This document shows positions 12,702 to 24,234 of a DNA stretch of 64,000 nucleotides, one piece after another. A model generated the notes under the pieces. That model ran no database searches. It was not told the DNA's origin and was given only the letters and a program-made list of their open reading frames with translations. The translations under genes were made by a program, and so were the position numbers. This stretch comes from Avena insularis. Lineage: Eukaryota > Streptophyta > Magnoliopsida > Poales > Poaceae. The stretch is taken from positions 129,027,711-129,091,710 of the forward strand of contig CM042694.1 in the NCBI GenBank assembly GCA_023614405.1. The letters are read 5' to 3'. How positions within the stretch are numbered: position 1 is the stretch's first letter; each line of letters begins with the position of its first letter.

Positions 12702-15700
12702 TGTAGCATCCCAATTGTCTAACAATTGCAATGCTACTAGCCTAGTCTATATATATGGCTACTTCAAATATATAATTGTTGCATCATCATTATATCATGC
12801 TCATGTCATCATGCCACCTTGCATTTGAGCATCATATAAAACCCTTTTTGATTTGGTTCTTCTCTCATATGCATTGGTAATTGTATTTGCTTCTTGATAT
12901 TGTATTTGGTTGTTGATATGTTGTTTAAATGCCCAAGTTGAGTTGGGGGCATATCTTTTGTTAACTCCACCACCTTTCTTTCACCACCTTATAATTCCAC
13001 CATCCAACTAAATATGAGCTTTGCACTTTATTTGGGTTTTACCTCTAGCTCATGTGGGTTGGGATGGATCCAATTCTTTCCCACATGCTCTCATCTTAGC
13101 ATCATGATGTTTTCACATTATTGATATATGAGAGCCACATGGCCACCTTTGCATGCCTTGTGAGTGGAACCTTTTCCTAGCTTCCATATGGGTTATCATG
13201 GAATTATGCTCATGTTGGAATACTTTTGGGACTATTAAGCATCTAGTGGCACATACACATTAGCAAGTCCCATTTCTATACAAACATGATCATCTCCATC
13301 TACTCCACATGGGGCATCCTTTTAATCCTTCTTGCTTGGCTTTATTACAATTTTGGGAATGCATAATAATAATGCCATGTGATAATATTGTTTTCACAAT
13401 AATCAACATGGCAATAAATATTTTGCATGGGCCATGCAAGTGCCACCTTTTTCTAGTATTTGGGTTTTAGTTGAATCTTGAGTGGATCATCATCTCTCTC
13501 TCTTTCTCTCCTTCTCTTTTGGGCTTGATCTAGTTGTTCTTGCTTTAGTCCACCACCACACCCTATCCCTCTCTTCCACCTTTTGTTGATCTTGTTTGGA
13601 GCATGCAAGCTCTAAAACCCTAATCCACCACCCCTTCTCTCTTATCCTCTATCTAGACCCTACCTAATCACCATACCCCTCTACCCCATCCTAATCTAAA
13701 CCATACCCCATCTACCCTAACCCTAGCATGCCACACCTCCCTCTCTCTCGGCCTCTCTCTTCTCTCACTAGCTGGCCCCACCATGCCACCTAGCTACCAC
13801 CCCAACCAAACCCCTCCAGCCCGAGCCTGCCCCTGCCTCCTTGGCCTCACCCTGGTCCCACCTGGAAGCCTCCCACCTGCCCTGCCCTGGCCCTGCCCGG
13901 CCACAAGCACGTGAAGGAGGAGAGGGTAAAAGGTGGCCGAAGCCACCTTTTCCATCTACCACTCCCCCACGGCACCACCTCCTCTCTGCCGCTCCTTCCC
14001 CCCTCTCTACTTTATCCACACCCTCACGGCTCACCTCCGCCGATCCAGATCCGCAAACCTACCCCTGTTTGTTTTGCACGCTGCCATGTCCAGCCTGCCC
14101 CACCGTCACCCATGGCTACTGCTTTGCAAAGCACCCTAGCCTTTTCAGTCTCAACCCGCGTTCCCAGATCTCCCACGTGTCGCGTCCCATTTGGCCTGGC
14201 GTGTCCACTGAGGTCGCTCGACCCCACTTTGTCACCACTGGGTCTAGCTCGGTCCGCGGTGAGAAAAGGGTTCTCTGGGTCGTTTTTCGCCAGGTCAGCA
14301 CGGTCCCACCCGTCTGTGTCTGTGGCTAGCACTGAGTTGAGTAACAAAAGTATTTTCTGTATTTTGTTTTAATTCAAATCTTTTTCAAATTAATTCAAAT
14401 TCAAATTTAAATCTGTTTTTAAATAACTTTTAAATTATAATTCCAAATAATATATGTTTTCAAATCAGAAAAATATGAGGAATTCAAATATGCCCTCCAA
14501 AATATATTTTGAACACTTAAAATTTCAAGTTGATTTAAATTACAATAAAATGCCCTTTTTCCTTAATAAATTAATAACTTTTGTTTTATAACTCCAAATT
14601 TAATAAATAATATGTCTAAAATGATTAGCTCGACGAGACCTTTATGTTTATGCACTCCAGGTTTTGTTTTGAAGCATGCATCATATAAATATAATGTGTA
14701 CTGCAACTTTAATGAGGATAAAATGGGGCCAAAACTCAATAAAATGATTTATTCTTGTATTCCACACCTCACCCATGCCATGCTACCTTATTGCCATGCA
14801 AATTGTGCATCATTCATCATGGCATGATTGTTTGCTTGATGCATTTTATTCATATGCTTGTGCACTTTATTTATGTTGGCCCTTGTTTGTTTGGTTCTTC
14901 TTCGAATAGACTTGAAGGTGGGGATATACCAAGATACCGTGAGCACTACCCAGATCCTTCTCTCGCTTCAATCGAGGCTGTGCAAGCACTACCACATGCT
15001 TGCATACATATAGTACATATTGCCTCTATCTTGTTCTTGCATCATTGAGTCGCGATGGCATTAAATTGAATCCCAAGTATTGCATAGCCTTTACTTTTAA
15101 ACCCCACCGAAGCTTGTTCCTCCATCCCATGAGCCATTACTACAGGAGTTGTTTGAGCCATGCGAGTGTAGAACGACATGTGTAGGGTATGTGAGTGTCT
15201 GATGGACAACGAGGTACCTAAACAACTTAACCGGAGTAGTAATGGGATAACTAATGAAAGTGGCATCGGTGAGCCATATTTGCTATTTGGTTTTTCAGGC
15301 TCACTTGTGTCCCGTAGGACCCCGAGTACTTGATTCCTGTTCCTTGAATATTCACGCTATCCACATCCGGGAGGCCTTATGGACCCCCCTGAGCCAGAGC
15401 TTGATTCATTCTTATTTCTTGGGGCCACAAACTAGTTTGAGGTTTTATTTACTATCCTGTACTTATGCCATGCTTTATCGCTTTATTTAAATTGTGCGAG
15501 GTAATTGCACATCGCTGTTAGGAAAGCGGAGTGTTTTCATGGTGTCGACAAGCCCCACATTTTCGGGTTCCCAAATGTTCACAGCCATTGGACGAAACCT
15601 TGAGTCCGTCTCGAGTCGGCCAACTTCGTCGGGTAGCTTAATGGGGTGGCCTCAAATATTTCTGAATCCTGTGATCGCTTTGTCGTGGATCGTTGGGTTT

Positions 15701-16684
15701 TGATTTGGTTTTTCCAAGCATATCGAGTGTGTGTTGCTATTTGTGCACCCCGCAGTTAAAACTTTTCAAAGCCGTGTCCATGGTTATGGACGACTTGGAG
15801 CACAGCTTCTCGATCATAGACAAGCATCACTAAAGTACCTTTTAAATTGACTAGACTAGGTACCGACTAGTAACAGTGCAACACTCATGGAATGGATAAT
15901 AAAACGCCAGCGGATGGGGGTTGTTAGCCCGCTTCCTCGTCGATGGCGAGGAGGAGGATGGATCTGATAAGATTACCGTTATAACTGTTATAACTGTTGT
16001 TATTCACGGACATCCGTCTATCTCTGGTTAGGCGGATGGTTAGCGAGTATCTATAGAATTGTTAGGGTTTATCTTTTGCTGCAATTGTGTCACCCCAGGT
16101 TGTGTCCCCTTTAGAGGCATAAAGACTTGCTGAGTACCCCTAGGGTCTCACACGATAAATTATTGGTTCAGATGAACAGGTACACTCGCAAGATGGATAC
16201 TAGGTGGAAGAGACGGACGATGTGGGCAACGATCATTCGGTGTAGAGATTCCGGGAACGGGGATCCGTGAGATCTGTATGGATGCTTATTTATGGGGCAT
16301 CTTATGCCGATTTGCTTCTTATCCGTACTGGATTTTGTCTTCCGCTCACGATACTCTGTTGATTGATGTATGAGGAGATATCCTAAACTATTATATCTAT
16401 TTAGGAGATTTGGATCTTGCCGTATGGCGTTGCTATATTTCCTTTCTTTTTAGATGGAATGGCTCTGATGTACTATTGTATGGTGGCTTGCATACATACT
16501 CATTCGTGTATGTAGTTGATCCTTCGCTCACATTACGCCGCCCGTTCTTGTCCCGATGTTTGGAAATGGTTGGGACGGCCGAAAGGTCTACCTGTGAGTG
16601 GCATTTGGGCCCCACCGTACTATTTCAACCATTTCTGCTCATCCAGGCTTGTAACTAGGAGCATAATTCACCGAGGTAGTTACA
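12702..16684 (+). repeat. LARD LTR copy 2 (middle LTR, 3983 bp, mosaic and deleted)
   Basis: The copy has the same termini as the others but is about 560-580 bp shorter. A deletion in the GC-rich leader joins sequence equivalent to copy-1 positions near 6600 directly to those near 7180, at about 14060. Its first ~2 kb carry the variants of copy 3 (for example GTTTTCACATT, TATACAAACATG, CCAACCAAACCCC). Its last ~800 bp carry the variants of copy 1 (ATTACCGTT, ACTAGGTGGAAG, ATTGTGTCACC, AGCATAATTC). This is the pattern expected of a recombinant LTR. Confidence 0.88.
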
Positions 16685-16686
16685 AT

Positions 16687-16699
16687 TGGTATCAGAGCC
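16687..16699 (+). other. Primer-binding site, internal copy 2 (intact)
   Basis: TGGTATCAGAGCC lies two bases after the end of LTR copy 2 and is a perfect plant Met-tRNA type primer-binding site for minus-strand DNA synthesis. Confidence 0.92.
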
Positions 16700-19603
16700 A
16701 TCCCGCCCTTCAGGGTCTCAGCCAAATGGTCGTTGTCTGTCTAGCAAATATTTTTGGTAGTTATGTATATTAAGGAAAAACAAAACGCGAGAGTAGGACT
16801 GCTTCCACTTTTCTTCTTACCCAACCACCACCTTTTTCTGTAAGGAAGTGTACCGTTTTCCATCCTCTTCTTAAAATTCAAACTAGGATTCACGTGTTCT
16901 GGGTTTCCGTAGTACCATAGGAAGTGTGTGTGTGTGTGTGTAATTCCTTGTCTATCTGTTGCATCCAACATGTTATCACAATCTGCCTTTGGTTATCAAC
17001 TATTGGTACATTCCATACTGACAGGCTTTTGAAAACCGACGCGATCTATCTAACTCCTTGTTAACCGGTGCCATCTTCTTAAGGGTGTCCTTCCTTCTAG
17101 CAACTCCACATTCTGTGAAATCATCAGTTGCTAATCTCTACCTGATAAGTGATTTTGCGCATCTATTGGTATTTTAATGCCGAAAAATGCGGAAAATTTT
17201 TCTTTGATACATCTGTGTTTCCACACTCCTTTCTAGTCGTGTGTGAAACATTATCTATCTCCCTTTTATCAGCATGTCCATGCTGATTCATTCTTTTGTC
17301 ACCGGCATTTAATCCTAGAGTTTCTTTTCATCTCCTTTTCTCTTGGGCTAATTACATAACATGTGTCGATCCGATGCGGGTGATTGTAATTTGGTTCTCA
17401 GCAAGCATCTTTGGCAATCCGGAGTTTCTCAAGGCACTACGGTGGTCTATCATCTGTTTATCATGCTGCACATCTTTTTGAACCCCATATCTGCACAATT
17501 CCCTCGTCTCAAGGGAATTGCATCTTTTTGTCTCTGATAGCTTTGCGTAAGGTATGATCTATCATCTTTTCTTTATCCAAGATCTCTTTATCTTTGTAAC
17601 CAGTGATCCGATCGACAATGTGAACCAGGTGACATCTCTTTTTCTTCCGAAGGACCAGATAATCTATTCTTCCAGTGCATCTTCCTCAACATGAACCCGT
17701 GCTCTTAATATTGATCTTTCAAAGAGCGTTGAGCTTAGAAAGTGTTTCGAGCATTTGTTCGTTTCTCCCGCCTCTTGAACTTGATATTCTGGGAATATCC
17801 TGTTAATCCATGGTGGTATATGTTGATAATATGCTTGCCTATTCTATATCAATGGAAGAACATGGAAGATCATCTATGTCTCTTTCTCTCAAGCTTCGAG
17901 AACACTGCCTGTGTGCAAAGTCTCAAAGTGAGAGTTTTGACTTTTTGAAGTCACCTATCTCGGCCACGTCCTTCTGCTAAATACATCGCTTCCATTCTGG
18001 GATTAGCAAGTTCATTGTTAATTTCATCTTCCATCTTCAATCAAACCCGGAGTTTTCCTTGTTGGCTAGTTATCATCGTCGTTCCGCTAAAGATTTTTCC
18101 TCAAGACTGCTAAATCTCTCTCTATCTTTTCAAGAAGAACATGGAGTTCTTTCACCTCAGTCTTGGCAAGTGATCTTTTGAAACCCTCTCGTTCTATCAT
18201 CTATGCTCTATCCACCGGAGGCCATGAAGACCTTCCAGGTCTTGTTTTCCTTTTGTTCAAGTTGGTGCTATCTGTTCTGTAGCTGTTGAATCTTGCAGTT
18301 CTTCTCCGTAATCTTCCTTCATATCTATCTGGTGGCTTGGTACTTCAGACATGACGACAACATCATCATCTTTATCTATCTTGAATCCGGTGAATCGTTT
18401 GCATCAATCTTTGTTTTCTTACGGAGTTCCATGAGCTCTTCTTATCAATACCTTCAGTCTGTTTCGGTAGTTGGGTTGCATGGTTTTCTTATTCATGTGT
18501 GGAGTAATGCTTTGAGTGCGGGATGGAGTAGCTACCATACCACTACTCTTATCATTCGCTCTTGTACATTGAATTGGTGAACTAATGTGATTTAACTCAT
18601 TCCATGGAAGTTAGAAGTGGCCTTTATCCCTCGATACGTGTACTTCCGTCCTTGTTTTTCCGGAGTGCTCTCTCGAAGGAGGTAATCAATAATCTCTTGT
18701 TGGTGGTCTGTCTATTCTAGGTGGAGCAAAGTCTTCAATTATCTGGTGGAAACACACGCAAACCCTTTTCTGTCCTCGTCATTCTACCGGTGCTCGACAT
18801 CCCCAAACAAGATGAAAGGAAACTATCTCTCTTTGTTTCATCAATTCTTTTTCTGTGGTAAAGCCAATTATGGTTGATGCCATCAGCCGCAAATCTATTG
18901 TGTTAGCCTCAAGGCTAAAGAAAGCAATAAGTATCTCTACAATAAAATCCAGATCAACCATATTCTTGCTTCTCGGGAATCCACCATGATCTAGCTTCAC
19001 ATCCGTCTCTGGAAGTTATATCCGCGCACCTCAATTGCGTGATCCGTTGGGTCTTACCGCCAAGAAGAATCTAATCCGACGTTGTCTAACTAAATATTTG
19101 TTGATATCAAGGGACTCTATTGTTTGAAGGCAATATTGTTTCCGTATTTCATTTCCCCAATCCGAGAGGATACGATGCTATTGTCATAGTGGTTCAAACC
19201 TCTCCAACCTAGCTCTTTTCTTCCGGCGAGACAAAGATTTCATCCTCTCTAGTATCGGTAAATCTTTAATCTTAACGGTGTGTCTTTCTGTATCCGTGAT
19301 ACATCATCTTTTCCTTTTCTTTCACAAGTGGTTCTATTCTTTTATCATGTTTCCTGAGAAAACCGGAGCGATGTCCATCCTATCCTTCTTGTCTCTCGAC
19401 AATCCTTCAATTCTTCTAACCCGTTGTCTCTCAAGCAAAGCGCAAGACTCGCAAAAAGTCTAGCAAGTTTTTGCAAGGTGCAGTGGTCGCACCATTCCGT
19501 TGTTTATCAACTTGGGAACGTGAGGGTCACCTTCGTTCGAACACCCGTCTCTCCTTATGTTGTTTTCTTTTTCCTAGGAATCTCGGGGCGAGATTCTTGT
19601 TTA

Positions 19604-19615
19604 GTGGGGGAGAGT
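19604..19615 (+). other. Polypurine tract, internal copy 2
   Basis: The same GTGGGGGAGAGT tract lies directly before the TG of LTR copy 3. Confidence 0.88.
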
Positions 19616-22600
19616 TGTAGCATCCCAATTGTCTAACAATTGCAATGCTACTAGCCTAGTCTATATATATGGCTACTTCAAATATATAATTGTTGCATCA
19701 TCATTATATCATGCTCATGTCATCATGCCACCTTGCATTTGAGCATCATATAAAACCCTTTTTGATTTGGTTCTTCTCTCATATGCATTGGTAATTGTAT
19801 TTGCTTCTTGATATTGTATTTGGTTGTTGATATGTTGTTTAAATGCCCAAGTTGAGTTGGGGGCATATCTTTTGTTAACTCCACCACCTTTCTTTCACCA
19901 CCTTATAATTCCACCATCCAACTAAATATGAGCTTTGCACTTTATTTGGGTTTTACCTCTAGCTCATGTGGGTTGGGATGGATCCAATTCTTTCCCACAT
20001 GCTCTCATCTTAGCATCATGATGTTTTCACATTATTGATATATGAGAGCCACATGGCCACCTTTGCATGCCTTGTGAGTGGAACCTTTTCCTAGCTTCCA
20101 TATGGGTTATCATGGAATTATGCTCATGTTGGAATACTTTTGGGACTATTAAGCATCTAGTGGCACATACACATTAGCAAGTCCCATTTCTATACAAACA
20201 TGATCATCTCCATCTACTCCACATGGGGCATCCTTTTAATCCTTCTTGCTTGGCTTTATTACAATTTTGGGAATGCATAATAATAATGCCATGTGATAAT
20301 ATTGTTTTCACAATAATCAACATGGCAATAAATATTTTGCATGGGCCATGCAAGTGCCACCTTTTTCTAGTATTTGGGTTTTAGTTGAATCTTGAGTGGA
20401 TCATCATCTCTCTCTCTTTCTCTCCTTCTCTTTTGGGCTTGATCTAGTTGTTCTTGCTTTAGTCCACCACCACACCCTATCCCTCTCTTCCACCTTTTGT
20501 TGATCTTGTTTGGAGCATGCAAGCTCTAAAACCCTAATCCACCACCCCTTCTCTCTTATCCTCTATCTAGACCCTACCTAATCACCATACCCCTCTACCC
20601 CATCCTAATCTAAACCATACCCCATCTACCCTAACCCTAGCATGCCACACCTCCCTCTCTCTCGGCCTCTCTCTTCTCTCACTAGCTGGCCCCACCATGC
20701 CACCTAGCTACCACCCCAACCAAACCCCTCCAGCCCGAGCCTGCCCCTGCCTCCTTGGCCTCACCCTGGTCCCACCTGGAAGCCTCCCACCTGCCCTGCC
20801 CTGGCCCTGCCCGGCCACAAGCACGTGAAGGAGGAGAGGGTAAAAGGTGGCCGAAGCCACCTTTTCCATCTACCACTCCCCCACGGCACCACCTCCTCTC
20901 TGCCGCTCCTTCCCCCCTCTCTACTTTATCCACACCCTCACGGCTCACCTCTGGCCGATCCCAGATCCGCCCAAACCTACCTCCCCTCCTTCCTTCTTCT
21001 CCATCGTCGACCACCCTCTCTAGCCGGCACCCTCGGCCTCCTCTCGGCTACACCGTACCAGGCGACCTGTGCGACGTGGAGGTGATCGAGGAGTACAAGG
21101 AGACCCCCTGCAGCCCGTGCAGCAGGCCGCAAGAGGAAGCCCAGAACCCCTGCGCCGGCTGCGTCTCGCCGGAACCCTAGCTGCGCTCGGTCTCTGCATC
21201 GCCGCCGATCCGCTGCACGCCTGCCAGATCCGAGCCCACCATCAAGCCCACGGTGAGCCCCTCTCCCTTTCCGACATGGCCCGCCTCTCTGATCTGCCCT
21301 AGCCTCGCCGGATGTTGTGTCGAGCACGCTCTGTGCGCCGGCGAGCGCAGCGTCTGCTCGCTTCCGCGTAGCGCAGAAACCTTACCTAGGTCATTCCCCC
21401 CTTCCTGACAACGACGCGAGCCACGCGATGGCATCCGCCTCCAGCCGCACACAGGTCCGCGTTGAATCCAGCGCGCCCCGCGCCAGACGAGCATCGATCT
21501 GTCGTCAGTTAATTCAGAGAAGAAGCACAGTGCGAGGTGGCCTTTTCTTTGATAACCCCTGCTTTGCAGCAGCAGTCCACCGTCAGCCGCAGCGCCCGTT
21601 TTGCAAAGCACCCCTAGCCTTTTCCAGTCTCAACCCGCGTTCCCCAGGATCTCCCACGTGTCGCGTCCAAGCGCCTGCGGTGGCCCTGAGGTCGGTCGTG
21701 GTCCCACCGATCTGTATGCGTAGCTCCTAGCGCACACTGAGAAAAAGAAGAAAATTCCTCGGTCGTTTCGCCAGGTCACGGTCCCACACCTGGCTCTGTG
21801 GCTAGCAGCTAGTTGAGTAACAAAAGTATTTTCTGTATTTTGTTTTAATTCAAATCTTTTTCAAATTAATTCAAATTCAAATTTAAATCTGTTTTTAAAT
21901 AACTTTTAAATTATAATTCCAAATAATATATGTTTTCAAATCAGAAAAATATGAGGAATTCAAATATGCCCTCCAAAATATATTTTGAACACTTAAAATT
22001 TCAAGTTGATTTAAATTACAATAAAATGCCCTTTTTCCTTAATAAATTAATAACTTTTGTTTTATAACTCCAAATTTAATAAATAATATGTCTAAAATGA
22101 TTAGCTCGACGAGACCTTTATGTTTATGCACTCCAGGTTTTGTTTTGAAGCATGCATCATATAAATATAATGTGTACTGCAACTTTAATGAGGATAAAAT
22201 GGGGCCAAAACTCAATAAAATGATTTATTCTTGTATTCCACACCTCACCCATGCCATGCTACCTTATTGCCATGCAAATTGTGCATCATTCATCATGGCA
22301 TGATTGTTTGCTTGATGCATTTTATTCATATGCTTGTGCACTTTATTTATGTTGGCCCTTGTTTGTTTGGTTCTTCTTCGAATAGGCCAATGACGGGGGA
22401 TATACCAAGATACCCAGGAGCACTACCCAGATCCTTCTCTCGCTTCAACTGAGCTGCCAGGCAAGCACTACCACATGCTTGCATACATATAGTACCTATT
22501 TCCTCTATCTTGTTCTTGCATCATTGAGTCGCGATGGCATTAAATTGAATCCCAAGTATTGCATAGCCTTTACTTTTAAACCCCACCGAAGCTTGTTCCT

Positions 22601-24176
22601 CCATCCCATGAGCCATTACTACAGGAGTTGTTTGAGCCATGCGAGTCGTAGAACAGCATGTGTAGGGTATGTGAGTGTCTGATGGACAACGAGGTACCTA
22701 AACAACTTAACCGGAGTAGTAATGGGATAACTAATGAAAGTGGCATCGGTGAGCCATATTTGCTATTTGGTTTTTCAGGCTCACTTGTGTCCCGTAGGAC
22801 CCCGAGTACTTGATTCCTGTTCCTTGAATATTCACGCTATCCACATCCGGGAGGCCTTATGGACCCCCCTGAGCTTGATTCATTCTTATTTCTTGGGGCC
22901 TAAACTAGTTTGAGGTTTTATTTACTATCTGTACTTATGCCATGCTTTCCGCTTTATTTAAATTGTGCAGTAACCTTTGTCTTTCGTTAGGAAAGCGGAG
23001 TGTTTTTCGGTGTCGACAAGCCAGTCACATTTTCGGGTTCCCGATCGTTCACAGCCATTGGCAAACCTTGAGTCCGTCTCGAGTCGCCAACTTCGTCGCG
23101 GGTAGCTTAATGGGGTGGCCCCTGAAATATTTCTGAATCTGTGATCGCTTTGTATTTGCCTTGTTGGGTTTTGATTTGGTTTTTCCGAGGCATATCGAGT
23201 GTGTGTTGCTATTTGTGCACCTGCAGGTAAAACTTTCTAAAAGCCATGTCATGGTTATGGACGACTTGGAGCCTTTTCTCGATCATAGACAAGCATCACT
23301 AAAGTACCGCTTTTAAATTGACTAGACTAGGTACCTGACTAGTAAACAGTGCAACACTCATGGAATGGATAATAAAACTGCCAACGGATGGGGGGTTGTT
23401 CGTCCGCTTCCTCGTCGGTAAGCGAGGAGGAGGATGGATCTGTTAAGATTACTGTTATAACTGTTATAACTGTTGTTATTAATTCACGGACATCCGTCTA
23501 TCTCTGGTTAGGCGGATGGTTAGCGAGTATCTATAGAATTGTTAGGGTTTATCTTTTGCTGCAATTGCGTCACCCCAGGTTGTGTCCCCTTTAGAGGCAT
23601 AAAGACTTGCTGAGTACCCCTAGGGTCTCACACGATAAATTATTGGTTCAGATGAACAGGTACACTCGCAAGATGGATACTGGGTGGAAGAGACGGACGA
23701 TGTGGGCAACGATCATTCGGTGTAGAGATTCCGGGAACGGGGATCCGTGAGATCTGTGGGCGGGATCTGCTTATTTATGGGGCATCTTATGCCGATTTGC
23801 TTCTTATCCGTACTCGGATTTTGTCTTCCGCTTCCGCCTGATACTCTGTTGATTGATGTATGAGGAGATATCCTAAACTATTATATCTATTTAGGAGATT
23901 TGGATCTTGCCGTATGGCGTTGCTATATTTCCTTTCTTTTTAGATGGAATGGCTCTGATGTACTATTGTATGGTGGCTTGCATACATACTCATTTGTGTA
24001 TGTAGTTGATCCCTTCGCCTGCCGATTACGCCGCCCGTTCTTGTCCCGATGTTTGGAAATGGTTGGGACGGTAAAGGTCTCTACTGTGAGTGGCATTTGG
24101 GCCCCACCGTACTATTTCAACCATTTCTGCTCATCCAGGCTTGTAACTAGGAGCGTAATTCACCGAGGTAGTTACA
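19616..24176 (+). repeat. LARD LTR copy 3 (3' LTR, 4561 bp)
   Basis: The copy starts TGTAGCATCCC right after a polypurine tract and ends GTAGTTACA next to the CGACC duplication. It is full length and keeps the GC-rich leader (about 20530-21830). Private variants near the 3' end include ATTACTGTT, ACTGGGTGG, ATTGCGTCACC and AGCGTAATTC. Confidence 0.9.
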
Positions 24177-24181
24177 CGACC
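24177..24181. other. Target-site duplication CGACC, right copy
   Basis: CGACC immediately follows the terminal CA of the third LTR and matches 5235-5239. Confidence 0.9.
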
Positions 24182-24234
24182 CCAGCCACGGCCGGGACTA
24201 ATGGCCCGAACCAAAGGCCCATTTTCTACTAGTG
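24177..24234 (-). repeat. CACTA outer end with terminal inverted repeat
   Basis: This 58-bp piece carries the second CGACC duplication copy (24177-24181), a CGGGACTAATGG subterminal arm, and the terminus, which reads CACTAGTAGAAAA on the minus strand (24222-24234). It is the distal end of the CACTA element, separated from 5239 by the LTR insertion. Confidence 0.88.

Larger units (their letters stand above)
16685..19615 (+). other. LARD internal domain copy 2 (non-coding, 2931 bp)
   Basis: This is the second copy of the internal domain. It again has a Met-tRNA type primer-binding site at its start, a GT microsatellite near 16925-16942, no coding capacity, and a polypurine tract at its end. 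The high similarity to copy 1, with matching boundaries, indicates duplication of the whole unit. Confidence 0.85.
5240..24176 (+). mobile_element. LARD-like LTR retrotransposon, tandemly duplicated (LTR-int-LTR-int-LTR)
   Basis: This is a non-autonomous LTR retrotransposon with very long LTRs (about 4.5 kb) and a 2.9-kb internal domain that encodes no recognisable gag or pol. Long LTRs and a short non-coding interior are the features of large retrotransposon derivatives (LARDs) described in barley relatives. Three LTR copies alternate with two internal domains. The outermost ends read TGTAGCATCCC and GTAGTTACA, and both flanks carry the 5-bp duplication CGACC (5235-5239 and 24177-24181). One integration is therefore represented, later expanded by recombination between its LTRs. 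Both internal copies keep a primer-binding site complementary to initiator Met-tRNA and a polypurine tract. The nearest family name is not assigned. Confidence 0.88.
3047..24234 (-). mobile_element. CACTA (DTC) transposon, 5' part only, split by an LTR complex
   Basis: On the minus strand the element begins at 24234 with CACTAGTAGAAAA, the terminal signature of CACTA transposons. It continues through subterminal AGTCCCGG motifs, is interrupted by the LTR complex (5240-24176), resumes at 5239 with more subterminal motifs, and enters the tnp2 gene at 4793. The 3' half and its terminus are absent. The outer flank at 24235-24237 is CTG, which fits a 3-bp target site, but the partner duplication is lost with the truncated end. 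It was inserted into the tandem array and later lost its 3' part, probably by a deletion that also removed about 34 bp of array phase. Confidence 0.85.

Noticed and set aside
5240..24176. Two or three independent insertions of the same LTR element side by side
   Set aside because: Only the outermost ends carry the target duplication, the inner junctions are exact LTR/PBS and PPT/LTR joints, and the middle LTR is mosaic; one insertion followed by unequal recombination explains all of it.
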